Shown here in pieces: positions 47,086 to 58,623 of a stretch of DNA of 64,000 nucleotides. A program made the translations under genes and the position numbers. Every line of letters starts with the position of its first letter. Position 1 is the stretch's first letter. Below the pieces are notes generated by a model that did no database searches, had not been told where the DNA came from, and worked only from the letters and a program-made list of their open reading frames with translations. The stretch comes from Delphinapterus leucas (taxonomy: Eukaryota; Chordata; Mammalia; Artiodactyla; Monodontidae), in contig NW_022098069.1 in assembly GCF_002288925.2 (NCBI RefSeq), forward strand, positions 70,350,099 to 70,414,098, in the 5' to 3' direction.

Positions 47086-48379
47086 AAAATTTGAGTAGAG
47101 TGAAACTAACAAAATACTTTAAGCCCTGGGGAAGGTTGAAGTCAGAGTATTCCACAGAGAAGTAAAGCCCTAATTAGATGACAAATTACTTGAAAATCAT
47201 GTCTCCTTGTTATAGATTTTTAACATCTCCTTGTTATATTATTTTAAAAATCTTTAAAAATATATTTTTATTTTATTTGTTACAAAGTATTATATGGTGA
47301 CACTAAAGGCTGTTTAAATTGGGTGGCATAAACATCTCCTCCTTGAGACTTTTCCTGATACTACCTTTCTTTGTTTCTTTCAGTCTTTGTTTACAGGCAT
47401 ATACTCACAAAGTGGGCTTAAGTTTAGAAATGTCTGGCTTGTTCACTAATATTATGTATTTCTCTGTTATATATATCCCTTATAATTGTAAGTTAAGTGG
47501 CTGAATAACAGTCATTCCAGGTCATTTAAAAAAGCAAATTATTTTTGAAAACTTAAATAGAAAGAAAATGAACTGAAAGAAGCATGGTATCATTCAGGGA
47601 TGAATTTTTATTTCATATGAAAATGAGGGCAGCATAGCTTCCTAAGGTATTTTTCTTTTGTTTTTTACTTAAGTTAAACTATGTTGAACTCATTTTCTTA
47701 ATAGCTGACTGAAAAAAATTCAGAACAAGTGATATTTTTTTATTTACCATAGACATCAAAACATTTGTGGTCACTTTGAATTACAATCTTGCTGCTCTAC
47801 TAAATAATGTTTTTGATCTCCAAATTATTCTTGTATTATTACACTGTGGGAAAATTATGGTTATAATCAACTTAGAAATATAGTAAAGAAAACAAAAGAA
47901 TAAAACAGATAAAATAGTAAGTCAAGCCAAAAATACATCCTCAGATCTGTGCTTTTTTTATCATTAGACATTTATTCATATTTTCTACATATTTGGAAGA
48001 TGCAGCCTTGTGTACATATTTTAATTGGAATGATATATTAATGTCATTTTTTATCTGCTGTCACTGGTTTTGTCATACTATTTATATACCGGAAAATAAA
48101 ACAGTGGTTAAGTTCTGAATATCAGATGCATGTTGATTTCAACATACAAACCAAAATATTTATTTTTCAGACCTTTGCGAGGCAACATTTTAAAACTGTG
48201 GCTTTTTTTGTCATTTGATATTCGATGCTTTTAGAATTTAAAGAGCATAATGTATGAATCTTAAAACTTTTGTAATATAAAATGCTCTGCTGCTATTAGC
48301 CAAAGACATTTTCACATAATCCAGTAATCTTGTGGAATTCATAAAAAATAACAATACTATTTTTTAATATGATGTGTCA
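47086..48379. other. Unassigned AT-rich sequence
   Basis: No gene or named repeat. Confidence 0.5.
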
Positions 48380-48560
48380 GAACCTCTGATAAGTTTTTCT
48401 TTTTATATATTATTCTTTTAAATTTTAACAACAACTTTGTAACATCTGTACTGTGTTACTCATTTCATTTTACAAATGAGAAAACTTAGGTAAGAAAGGC
48501 TAAGTAACTTGTTAAGATAATAGAGACATAATTTCATAACAGGCTGCAGGACTCCAGAGC
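48380..48560 (-). mobile_element. MIR SINE
   Basis: Antisense MIR: 'ttttaacaacaactttgtaa', 'tcattttacaaatgagaaaa', 'ggctaagtaacttgttaaga', 'aacaggctgcaggactccag'. Confidence 0.7.
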
Positions 48561-48799
48561 TTACACTTTATTGCTTCACCAAATGTAAAAGTTTGATCAA
48601 TATATAAGTATTCTTTCAAATGAAAATACTTATGAAGGGCCCTGAAAATGTCTGGGCCCCCAGAATTACACAGATCACTGCCAAAGTGGTTTTAGTTTCT
48701 GTGACTGACAAAAGAATGAGTTGAGTAAAACAGTGCTTAATTAAGTTCTCTGCTATTCAATCTTACAGCATACAAACTTTTCCTTAATTACACTTTTCA

Positions 48800-48935
48800 C
48801 ACTGTTAAATTCTATTTTGATTGTCTTGTATGTTTAAGGTCTAACCTCCCTCATTGTTCTGAAAGCACCATGAAGCACCATGGGGTTTTTTTGCTCACTT
48901 TTCTATTCCTATATTCTAGCAAAGTGCCTGGCCAG
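48800..48935 (+). mobile_element. L2 LINE 3' end fragment
   Basis: Sense L2: 'ctgaaagcaccatgaagcac', 'cttttctattcctatattct', 'agcaaagtgcctggcc'. Contains a small tandem duplication (aagcaccatg repeated). Confidence 0.5.
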
Positions 48936-49706
48936 AGTCAACCAGGCCACCTGGCTCATTCATCAGGACACCTTCAACTTCAAATGATAGATCTTACTAA
49001 GAGTTCTCAGACGATTAAGCACATTTAATTATTTTACATAACAAGAAGACTAGAGCCAGCTGGCTTTGGAGGAGGCGTTTGGTAGCTTCCAGGATATCAG
49101 GACACTGGCTGAGCATCTCTGTGTATGCTAGCTAGCAAGTGCAAGTATATTCTAATTGGGAAGACAAAAAGAGGCTGACAGATGGTGTCCCAGAGAAGGA
49201 GAAACTCTGAAGAGGTAGAGAATCATGAAATCTTGGCTTGAGAAGGAGCATCAGAGATCTGATTGCCTCACCCAGCTTCATTCCTGTATCGTCTTTTGAC
49301 AAGTACCTACCTAAGACAGCCCATGCTTCATCACTCTCAATTCAGTGCCCAGGAATGTATTACTTCATAAGTAACCCATTCCATTCTTGAACAATCCTAG
49401 CTATAAAAAGTTATTACATCAGGGTGGATTTTCTTTGGTCTCACACATTTCACCGATTCTCTGATCCTTCTCTTTCCTGTCTGAACGCCTCTTTGTGACG
49501 TCACCTTCTAAGCTTGTCTCCGTGGTGCATCCCTTCACTCACATGTTTGCAAACGCATTAAGTTTCCTTTCCCCTTTGTCTTTCTTCCACACTTCCTGTG
49601 CACACAACTTTGGCTTCAATCAATTCTAACATCTTGCAGAAATCTTGAAATTGAGCAACACATAACATAAATCAGTCTGGAAGCAGTTTATTACTATAGA
49701 ACTATG
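48936..49706. other. Unassigned sequence, possible CR1/L3 scrap
   Basis: Around 49370-49480 'cccattccattcttgaacaa' faintly resembles an old CR1/L3 LINE. No gene. Confidence 0.4.
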
Positions 49707-49718
49707 GGATTGCTTCTT

Positions 49719-50234
49719 TTATTTTTTTTTAACATCTTTATTGGAGTATAATTGCTTTTCAATGGTGTGTTAGTTTCTGCTTTATAACAAAGCGAATCAG
49801 CTATACATATACATATATCCCCATATCTCCTCCTTCTTGCATCTCCCACCCTCCCTATCCCACCCCTCTAGGTGGTCACAAAGCACCGAGCTGACCTCCC
49901 TGTGCTATGCAGCTGCTTCCCACTAGCTATCTATTTTACATTTGGTAGTGTATATATGTCCATGACACTCTCTCACTTTGTCCCAGCTTACCCTTCCCCT
50001 TCCCCGTGTCCTCAAGTCCATTGTCTAGTAGGTCTGTGTCTTTATTCCCATCCTGCCCCTGGGTTCTTCATGACCATTTTTGTTTAATTTTTTAAATTTT
50101 TATTATTATTATTTTTTAGATTCCATATATATGTGTTAACATACGGTATTTGTTTTTCTCTTTCTGAAATACTTCACTCTGTATTACAGACTCTAGGTCC
50201 ATCCACCTCACTACAAATAACTCAATTTCATTTC
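49719..50234 (-). mobile_element. Young L1 3' part of a composite L1/CHR-2 insertion
   Basis: Antisense young L1 from its tail and 'aacatctttattggagtata' to 'caaataactcaatttcattt'. The left target copy ggattgcttctt is at 49707-49718. At its 5' end it joins directly to the A tail of a CHR-2 in the same orientation, with no target copy between them. The right target copy comes only after the SINE (ggattacttctt, 50451-50462). Confidence 0.9.
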
Positions 50235-50450
50235 TTTCTTTCTTTTTTTTTTTTTTGCGGTACGCGGGCCTCTTACTGTTGTGGCCTCTCCCGTTGCAGA
50301 GCACGGGCTCCGGACGCGCAGGCTCAGTGGCCATGGCTCACGGGCCCAGCTGCCCCGCGGCATGTGGGATCTTCCCGGACCGGAGCACGAACCCGTGTCC
50401 CCTGCATCAGCAGGCGGACTCTCAACCACTGCGCCACCAGGGAAGCCCCT
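50235..50450 (-). mobile_element. CHR-2 SINE, 5' part of a composite L1/CHR-2 insertion
   Basis: Full CHR-2 in antisense from T-rich 'tttctttcttttttttt' and 'gcggtacgcgggcctcttac' to 'gcgccaccagggaagcccc'. The right target copy follows at 50451. Frames of 69-122 codons here are SINE/L1 by-products. Confidence 0.95.
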
Positions 50451-50462
50451 GGATTACTTCTT

Positions 50463-51584
50463 GATCATAGCAATGATGGAACAAGCTCTAAACTAAGTTA
50501 ATGAGCCTCAGGTTTTATAGAGACAAAGCAGACACTCGGATTTCATTACATCACCTATCATATGATTTAGCTGAGTTTTCACACATATATGCAACTCAAA
50601 TTTTGATTAATTTCTTTGAGAAAAGAGGGATGTTGTCTCATTGATTCACTAGGAGTTGTTTGACGTTTGTAGCTGAACTTGGATGGACAGATTTTGTAAC
50701 CAATAGAACGTGTACTGTTTAGCCACCTGAGCTGCTTCTAAGCAAGTGTCCTCAGCTAGTTAAAAAAAAAAAAAAAAGTTACTTTTTCTTGTAAAAAAAT
50801 CCATAATGACTTTTTAAACATGGGGTGGGGGTAAGAAGAATGTCTCACTTCCAAACCTTTTTACTTACTTTCTTATTTCCCACTACACATCCCAACAATT
50901 TTGTTTTTACACCCAAGCTGCTGAGAGATGAAAGGATGAAACCCAAACTGAGTCATGCTTTCAAGTTTAGCCGGGCTTCTCAGCACTGCTCCAATACCTC
51001 CTGCATGTCCCTGGACAGAGTTCCTGTTGTCCGCCCAAGTTATTAAAAAAATTTACTCTTTACTCATATTTCCTACTAGACTTTTCATCATCATTAAAAG
51101 AAAAACACAGCGTTTGTCGTTCATTGAGAAAATTGATGCTAAAGCATAAAATTCCTAGCCCCTGTCTAAAAGCAGTGACTTTTATCTTCCCAGCTCTCAA
51201 GCTGGTGCCCCCAATCTCCGAGGAAGAGGAATATAGCATCACCCCGTGGGACACTTTCTGGTTTCCACCTCCAAGACCTGAATAAAGCACGTATTTCTTC
51301 CTTCTCTAGGATCTCAACCCCTTCCTCTACGTGGGATTTCCACATATATAAATGCAATCATGAGTCTCCTATCTGAACAAATATTTATATTTGTCTCCAA
51401 TTTAATCATCCGACCTCAGTCTTTTGCCTCTACCATTCCAGGAATGACCTGGATCACGGTCACAAATGACATCTTAGGAGTTAAAAACAAAGTGCTTTTC
51501 ATAATTTATTGCTCAGTAACACTTGGCACTGTTGAGCAATCTTTTCTTAAAACCAACACCTCTCTATGTAGTAGTCCCTTCATT
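50463..51584. other. Unassigned sequence
   Basis: Contains poly-A 50762-50776. Short frames at 50825-51605 have no family features. Confidence 0.5.
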
Positions 51585-53250
51585 CATCCAACAAATATTT
51601 TCTAAGCACTTACGTTCAGCAAGGGGCTGTCCTCTACACTTGGAAATGTATCACTGAGCAGAATAGTTAAGGATTTCTGCCCACATGGAGATTATAGTCT
51701 ATTGAGAGGAGACAGAAACAATCAATATATATAATGAATAAATACCTTTTTAGTATTTTAGAAATTGACAAGTTTTATGGGAAAAAAATGAGAGCAGAGA
51801 AAGGGTATCAGAAGTATGAAGGATGAGATTAGCTGCCATATTACATTTAGTGGCCAGTGTAGGCATTATTGAAAAAGTGAGATGTGAACAAAATGTGAAG
51901 GATGTGAGAAAGATAGTCAAGGAGAAATATGGGGGACTTCCCTGGTGGCGCAGTGGTTAAGAATCCGCCTGCCAATGCAGGGGACACGGGTTCAAGCCCT
52001 GGTCCAGGAAGATCCTATGTGCAGCAGAGCAACTAAGTGTGTGTGCCACAACTACTGAGCCTGCTCTCTAGAGTCTGCGAGCCACAACTACTGAGCCCAC
52101 ATGCCACAACTACTGAAGCCCACATGCCTAGATCCCGTGTTCCACAACAAAAGAAGCCACTGTGGTGAGAAGCCTGTGCACCACAACAAAGAGTAGCCCC
52201 CGCTCTCTGCTACTAGAGAAAGCCTGCGCAGAACAACGAAGACCCAATGCAGCCAAAAATAAAAAAATAAATAAATTTATTTTAAATAAAAGAAACTAGA
52301 AAATCTGTGTTACAAACTATAAATCTTAAAAAAAAGAAGAAGAAGAAGATATATGGGAAGAAGAACAGCTAGGAGAATGGCAAAGCTAGACAAAGACCCT
52401 ATGAAGCATGCCTGTGTGTTGAGGAATGACACAGACACAGTGTCACTGGAGAGGAGTAAGGGGCAGGAAGAGAAGGAGGGTGGGGAGCAGGGAGTGATGG
52501 GGCCAGAGGAGGCAGGTCTTTTTAGGCCTTTGTAGGGACTGTGACTTTTCCTTCAGATGAGCAGATGAGTGACATGTTTTGACTTGGCTTTGAACGTTGT
52601 TCTCAGGCTACAATGAGAATATATTGTATATTGTTGTGGGTAAGACCTATTTTAGTGATCCAGTAAGAGATGATGGTGGGTTGGACCAGGGTGGTAGCAA
52701 TGAAGGTGGTAAGTGGTCAGGTGGTAAAGGTCATATTCAGAAGGCAGAGAACTTAGGTTTTAAGAGAAATCAAGAGAGCAAAGATGAACTAAGGGGTTTT
52801 GGCCGGAGCAATAGGAAGAATGGAAGGGTCATGAAATGAGAAGGTGAAAGCTTCAAATAAAGCAGATTTGACACAGAAGAAGATCAAGTCCTCCTTAAAC
52901 ATCCTGCTGGATATGTAAAGTTGACATATGGACATGTCAGATAAGCAGTCAGATATGGGTCTGAAATAGGAAACAGCATCTGAGCCAATGATGTGTATTT
53001 TCGAGTCATCAGAATATAGATGATATTAAAAGCTCTGAGACAGTATGAGATCACCAAGGGAGAAATACAGAGAAGACAAGAGGATCAAGGATGGAGGCCT
53101 AGAACAATGCAACATCATGTGTCAGGCAGAAGAGGAGGGTCTAGCAGAGGATACTAAGTAGAGGGAACCAGTGAGGTAGAAGGAAAGCAAAGAGAATGTA
53201 AAGTCACAGAGGCCAAGCAAGGAAAGTGCGAAGGGGAGGCATGAGTTAGA
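51585..53250 (-). mobile_element. Long L2 LINE copy, antisense, split by a CHR SINE
   Basis: The left end is the antisense L2 terminus ('ttcattcatccaacaaatat', 'gcccacatggagattatagt'). Going right, antisense L2 body follows: 'gtagggactgtgacttttcc', 'gtaagagatgatggtgggtt', 'cagataagcagtcagatatg', 'cgagtcatcagaatatagat', 'tgagatcaccaagggagaaa'. It is about 1.25 kb net after removing the SINE, long for an L2 of this age. The 60- and 80-codon frames inside are not conserved genes. Confidence 0.65.
51934..52348 (+). mobile_element. CHR-1 long form (CHRL-like) SINE with 3' extension
   Basis: Begins 'ggacttccctggtggcgcag' and has 'gggttcaagccctggtccag', internal repeats of 'ccacaactactgagcc', and 'gacccaatgcagccaaaaat'. 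About 80 bp more (52262-52348, ending in GAA repeats) precede the right target copy. Flanks aaatatggg (51925-51933) and atatatggg (52349-52357) are a short, imperfect target duplication. Confidence 0.85.
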
Positions 53251-53384
53251 GTCCTTGATTTGAGAGCATCTCTCTTGTGTCTCTCAGCATGACTTGACTG
53301 ACTGTTTTAGCAACTAAATCCCAATCTTGGCTCTTAGTGTTCTTGGTGACAACTAAAACCCTCAAGTGTTTTCTTCATTTAAAT

Positions 53385-53710
53385 AACTCTGCAGAGGTGG
53401 GGCTTGGGGGTGGATGAAGGTGGTCAAAGGTACAAACTTCCAATTATAAAATAAGTCATGAGACTATGTACAGCATGGTGACTATAGTTAACAATACTGT
53501 ATTGTACATCTGAAAGTCACTAGAGGGTAGATCTTAAAAGTCTTATCATAAGAAAAAATATATATAACTATGTGAGGTGATGGATACTGAAAAAACTTGT
53601 AATCATTTTTCAGTATATACATTGATCAAATCATTATGTTGTACACTTAAAACTAACACAATGTTACGTGTCAATTATGTCTCAGTAAAAGTGGGGGAAA
53701 AAATCTTAAA
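53385..53710 (+). mobile_element. L1 3' UTR fragment (L1M class)
   Basis: Sense order: 'gtggtcaaaggtacaaactt', 'tacagcatggtgactatagt', 'actatgtgaggtgatggata', 'ttatgttgtacacttaaaac', 'gtcaattatgtctcagtaaa'. Confidence 0.8.
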
Positions 53711-54184
53711 AGCAGTAACGATTTTACCTGTGCATACCCATACAATAACAATTCACCACTTCAAAAAAAAAGAAAAAAACTCCACAGCCCACTTTCCTTC
53801 ATTCAATTCTACATTGTTTTAAAGTTAAAATATCGAACTTACTATCCATCAATATTATTTATTTTATTACCTTTTATTAGACTGTTATATTTTTATGGAT
53901 ACTGACAATGTGGTGCTGAAAACTGGGGGTATAGGAAACCCTGAAAGTAGAAAGGAACTAAAAGCATCCTCAAATGTAAATGTTATATGCCATATCTTCT
54001 AGACTCTTAAGACATTTTTACAATTTCAACTTTTCAGAATCAATGTCTTGCAAATCACGTGTATATATTTGATATGATAATGTTTTCATTTTTCCAACAA
54101 AAGCTGTTTTCAAATTGGTGGCAAATCTGAAACTAAATTAGTGGCATACTAGAAGCAAAACATTATTGAGAATTATCTCTGGGG
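53711..54184. other. Unassigned AT-rich sequence
   Basis: No gene or named repeat. Confidence 0.5.
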
Positions 54185-54425
54185 GAAATAATAATAATAG
54201 CTAATATTTGTTAATACTTAGGAACCCTGCACCATGCTTAACAGACTAATTATCTCATTTGATTCTAAACACAACCATATGAAATAGAAAATGTGATTAC
54301 AGCAATATGAGAACTAAAGCTTAAAGATGTTGTTACTTACACACAATTATAAAATTAGTAAATATTAAAGCCAAAAATTGATCCAGGTCTTTCTGACAAG
54401 TCTATGCTCTTAGCCATCATGTGAT
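54185..54425 (-). mobile_element. MIR SINE
   Basis: Antisense MIR: 'ataataatagctaatatttg', 'ttatctcatttgattctaaa', 'tgagaactaaagcttaaaga', 'gatccaggtctttctgacaa'. Confidence 0.75.
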
Positions 54426-55869
54426 CTAAGATTCATTCCCATATTAGTACAGCCTTTGTTTACTGCCCCACTTTATTCTTCAATGATTTCAACTTTACTG
54501 TAATAACTTACATGATCCTGTGACATAATATACAACAAATCCTTTAAATGGAAACCATTTCCTATTTAGTGCTGTGAATTTCATTGCAAAATTGTTAACA
54601 AGAGTTACTGTGATTCCTTATTACTGAACGATATGCTGCAATTTGTTGGATGCCTTTGTTTAAGCTTGTGATTGTGGGATGCATACAAGACAGAATAATA
54701 GTTTTCTCAGAATTCTCGGCTAATACAGTTTTAGGCAGTCGATTCAAAAGAGATTATAGGTAGCATAACTCAAATTCTAATTTAAAAGCAGAAATTGTCC
54801 TATGTTTACATTTTTATTACCTAGCATTTATCTTCTAATTACAGTTACCAGTTATAATATTTATGGTAATTTCAAAGTCATGCAGCTTTTTAAGCCCTCT
54901 AGCTCAAATCTTCCACATCATTTAATGGAAAAATTGCAACCCGAGGCATACAGAAAGAAACTGGTATATTTATAGTGAAGTTTTTCTCTTCATCTAGATT
55001 TTTAATTTGGGGGTTGTAAATGGAATTGTGGGAATAACCTCAAACGGTTACTAAGAATAAGCATAAAAACTTACTGGTTGTTCGAATATATCAAGCCCTT
55101 TCATCTGGAAATACAAATGAAAACTGTAGGAACCAGATTATTCAACAATTAGTCCTTCCAGATTGTTTTTAGAAATAGTCCAAATATAGCCAGCAAAGTT
55201 GTTTTTCCTTTTTTTCCCCCCAAATTTAATTATTTTAAAACACTGCAATATTTTAACTTAAAATATTGTTGTTAAGTTGACATCTTTATACTTTAAGAAA
55301 GCTGTTATGAATGAGCTAAAGGAACTCCAGAATTTTTAATGACCTTTAATCTTTGGACTCAAAAGTTCAGAGAAAATTGAAAAGAGAAAATTGGATGGAA
55401 TTTCCTTACAAACAGGAAAAGTAAACATAATCGACTCTACTAGTGTACCACTTATGGATCTGAGAAAGCATATTTACTCTTTGAATGTACATTCACCTAA
55501 GAACATAATCATTACCAAGCCGGAATTCAACATGTAGAGCCCAAAACCCTTTAGTCACTAGAAATGGTATATTGCAAACAGTCAACCACAGTCAGTTATG
55601 AACTTTTGTGGGATCATGACTGATGAATCACCATCCAGTTTTATTAGAATACTTAATACTACAGTTCTTTTTAACTTACACTAAAGAGTCTATAATTGAT
55701 CTATATGGAATTGAAATTTTTATTTTATAAAAAGCATTTTATTTTACAAAATTTGAATATTTTAAGATTTCACAGAATAAGTCAAACAATTTAAAATATT
55801 AAAAGAATAGTCCTAAGACTATTCCATGGCAAATTTTAATTCTCCAACATAGCAGTCTATTTATTTCTA
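54426..55869. other. Unassigned AT-rich sequence
   Basis: About 1.4 kb without gene or named repeat. Confidence 0.5.
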
Positions 55870-56200
55870 CCTGTGTCAGGTAAGATTAGATTCAGCTGCA
55901 AGTGTTAAAAAGTTCAAAATAGAAGCAGCTTAAACAAGATACAACTCCGTTTTTGGATGTAAGCAGTCCTGGCCCACAGTTACCAGGACATAAGGCCCTT
56001 CACATCTTGTTGCTTCCTGTTCTCAACAAGTGGCTTCCATTTTATGGTTTGAGATAGCTGCTCAAGCTGCAGCAATCGCATTTAGTTTCAGCCAGCAGAA
56101 AGCAAAAAGAGACAAAGAAAGACACTTCACTTTCATTTAAGGGCACTTTCCAGAAGTTGCCCACAAATTCTGCTTACATTCCATATCAAAAAATTAAGTC
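55870..56200 (-). repeat. Probable old interspersed repeat, class uncertain
   Basis: The text 'gattcagctgcaagtgttaa' and 'agcagcttaaacaagatac' recalls the antisense of an old mammalian LTR 3' end similar to that at 28386-29245. The rest is not recognised. Confidence 0.35.
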
Positions 56201-56879
56201 GCACATCTATATTTAACTGCAGATGAGGGTGAAAAACGTATTATTTATTCCAGACAATCGTATGCTCAGCTAAAAATCAGTTCTATAGCCAAGGAAGGGG
56301 AGAGCAAATGTTAGGTTCTAATCAGCCAGATTACTTTTCATTGTTAACTCTAGGTGTGTTGCATAAGTGTGGCAAACTATCCCACCCCCATTTCAATGGT
56401 GATTTATTATTCAGCAGTAAACGTTAATTACATGACATCATCTACCTATTTATCCCTTCCAAAATGAGTCCAGTTTAATCAAGTGGAAATGAATGTTTCC
56501 ATATAGAAATTATGTTAAGTTTATCTTAATAACATTATTGCCAGTGACTCCTACATTGAAAAGTCTGTGAACTTGAGCCCCTGAGTAACAATAGTTTGTG
56601 TAAATGGCTGAGCGTGTGTTTCCACCATGTCACCCTGTTGCTCTGCTTATGACTAGCTCTAGGTCTGCTTAAATAACCAGTGGTCTTACACTTTGTTATA
56701 CACTCCATCAAATTGCATGATGCTGAGTTAAAATTCATTAATAAAATAATTGCAGAAGTTTCCCATTGGAGGTGTTCATACAATTTCCTAGCACCTGGTA
56801 AATTTGCTTTCTCTGACTTAATTAGTCTTGTTCTAAGTCAGTTAGTTGCTCCACATCACATCTAGAATAAATACATCAG
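56201..56879. other. Unassigned sequence
   Basis: No gene; an 82-codon minus frame (56535-56783) has no family features. Confidence 0.5.
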
Positions 56880-57640
56880 AATCCAGTCACTTCTCAAAAA
56901 TCTCCACTGATGGCCATCATCATCTCCACCTGGGTTGCTGCAAAAGCCTTCTAACTGATCTCGGTGCTTCAGTTTATTTTTCAACACTAAGAGTTATTTC
57001 AACAATGAGACTTATTCTTTTAACATATATATCAGATCATGTCCCTTCTTGGCTCAAAACCGTCTCAATAAGAGTAAATGGCCAAGCCCTTACTTGGACC
57101 TCCAAGACCCTACATGACCTGTTGCCACCACTCCCATGCACACAGTCGCACTAACTCTCCAAGTTTATCTCCTACTTCTTTTCTCTGAGTCTCTCTCTGT
57201 ACTCCAACCAAGAAGGACCTCTTGTATGTCAAACACATCAAGCATGCTCCTACCTCAGGGCCTTTGCATCTTTTTTTCCCTCTGACTAGTATGCTTTTCT
57301 TCTGGTTATTTGTGTGTCTCAAACCATTACTTTGTTTTCAATCCTCTACTCAAATGTCATCTCACATGAGATGGCTTTCCTTACCATCCTAAATAAAAAT
57401 ATAAGCCCCTACGAAGACATCATACTCCCCTCACCTTTCTTCACTGTTCTCCATAGCATATATCATTATATGATGTTTTTATTGCTTTGTTGAATGAATT
57501 GTTTATTGCTGTGCCTCTGCTGGAATGTACGTTCCATGAGGGCAGGACTTTGTTTTATTTACTGCTGTATCCAGTGACTAGAATAGTGCCTGGCATGCAC
57601 TGGTGCTTAAAAACAATGAATTATCAAATGAAAAAAATCA
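56880..57640 (+). mobile_element. L2 LINE 3' region, about 760 bp
   Basis: Sense L2: 'tcagatcatgtcccttcttg', 'caagaccctacatgacctgt', 'cctcagggcctttgcatctt', 'ctactcaaatgtcatctcac', 'ggaatgtacgttccatgagg', 'atagtgcctggcatgcactg'. The 102-codon frame 56846-57154 may be an ORF2 by-product but is not intact. Confidence 0.85.
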
Positions 57641-57838
57641 ATGTATATCCCAAAATTCTTTCAAACTCCTTGAAAGGGCACTGTCTGATTCTATTTTTCA
57701 ACACCTTTGGTAAAAAGGTGTAAAACCTCCTAGGTTTTCTTCACCATTTATTTAGGAAGCATTAGCTGAGTGCTTCAAAAGAGAAGAAATAAAAATATCC
57801 AAACTCATCAGGTTAATATCCATTAAATATGTACAGCA

Positions 57839-58043
57839 TTTTTTTTTTTTTTGCGGTGCGCGGGCCTCTCACTGTTGTGGCCTCTCCCGTTGCGGAGCAC
57901 AGGCTCCGGACGTGCAGGCTCAGCGGCCATGGCTCATGGGCCCAGCGCTCCGCGGCATGTGGAATCCTCCCGGACCGGGGCATGAACTCGTGTCCCGTGC
58001 ATCGGCAGGCGGACTCTCAACCACTGCGTCACCAGGGAAGCCC
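57839..58043 (-). mobile_element. CHR-2 SINE, full length
   Basis: Antisense CHR-2 from poly-T and 'gcggtgcgcgggcctctcac' to 'gcgtcaccagggaagccc'. T-rich low-complexity DNA follows (58050-58090). No clear target duplication. Confidence 0.95.
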
Positions 58044-58623
58044 TAGGGGTTTTGTTTTTTTTTTTTTTTCTTGTTTTATTTTTTATTTTTTCTGAGATGA
58101 CTTAGACATACGCCACTCTTTCCCTCTGCTTTGGAACTTCTGTGAGGCTGGACTAAGAATTCCATTGACTTTTCTATCGGACAACTCTTGTTTCACTTCC
58201 TTTCACATCCTCTTGTCCTCACCTCTTTTTCTTTATTTTTTTAAACATCTTTATTAGAGTATAATTGCTTTACAATGGTGTGTCAGTTTCTGCTTTATAA
58301 CAAAGTGAGTCAGTTATACATATACATATGTCTCCATATCTCTTCTCTCTTGCATCTCACTCCCTCCCACCCTCCCTACCCTACCCATCTAGGTGGTCAC
58401 AAAGCACCAAGCTGATCTCCATGTGCTATGCGGCTGCTTCCCACTAGCTATTGATTTTACATTTGGTAATGTATATATGTCCATGCCACTCTCTCACTTT
58501 GTCCCAGCTTACCCTTCCCCCTCCCCGTATCCTCAAGTCCATTCTCTAGTAGATCTGCATCTTTATTCCCATCTTGCCCTTAGGTTCTTCTGACCATTTT
58601 CTTTTTCTTTTCTTTTTCTTTTT

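Noticed and set aside
51960..52230. Repeated ccacaactactgagcc units that might suggest a CRISPR-like or tandem array
   Set aside because: They are the internal repeats of the long-form CHR SINE; spacing is irregular and the organism is a mammal.
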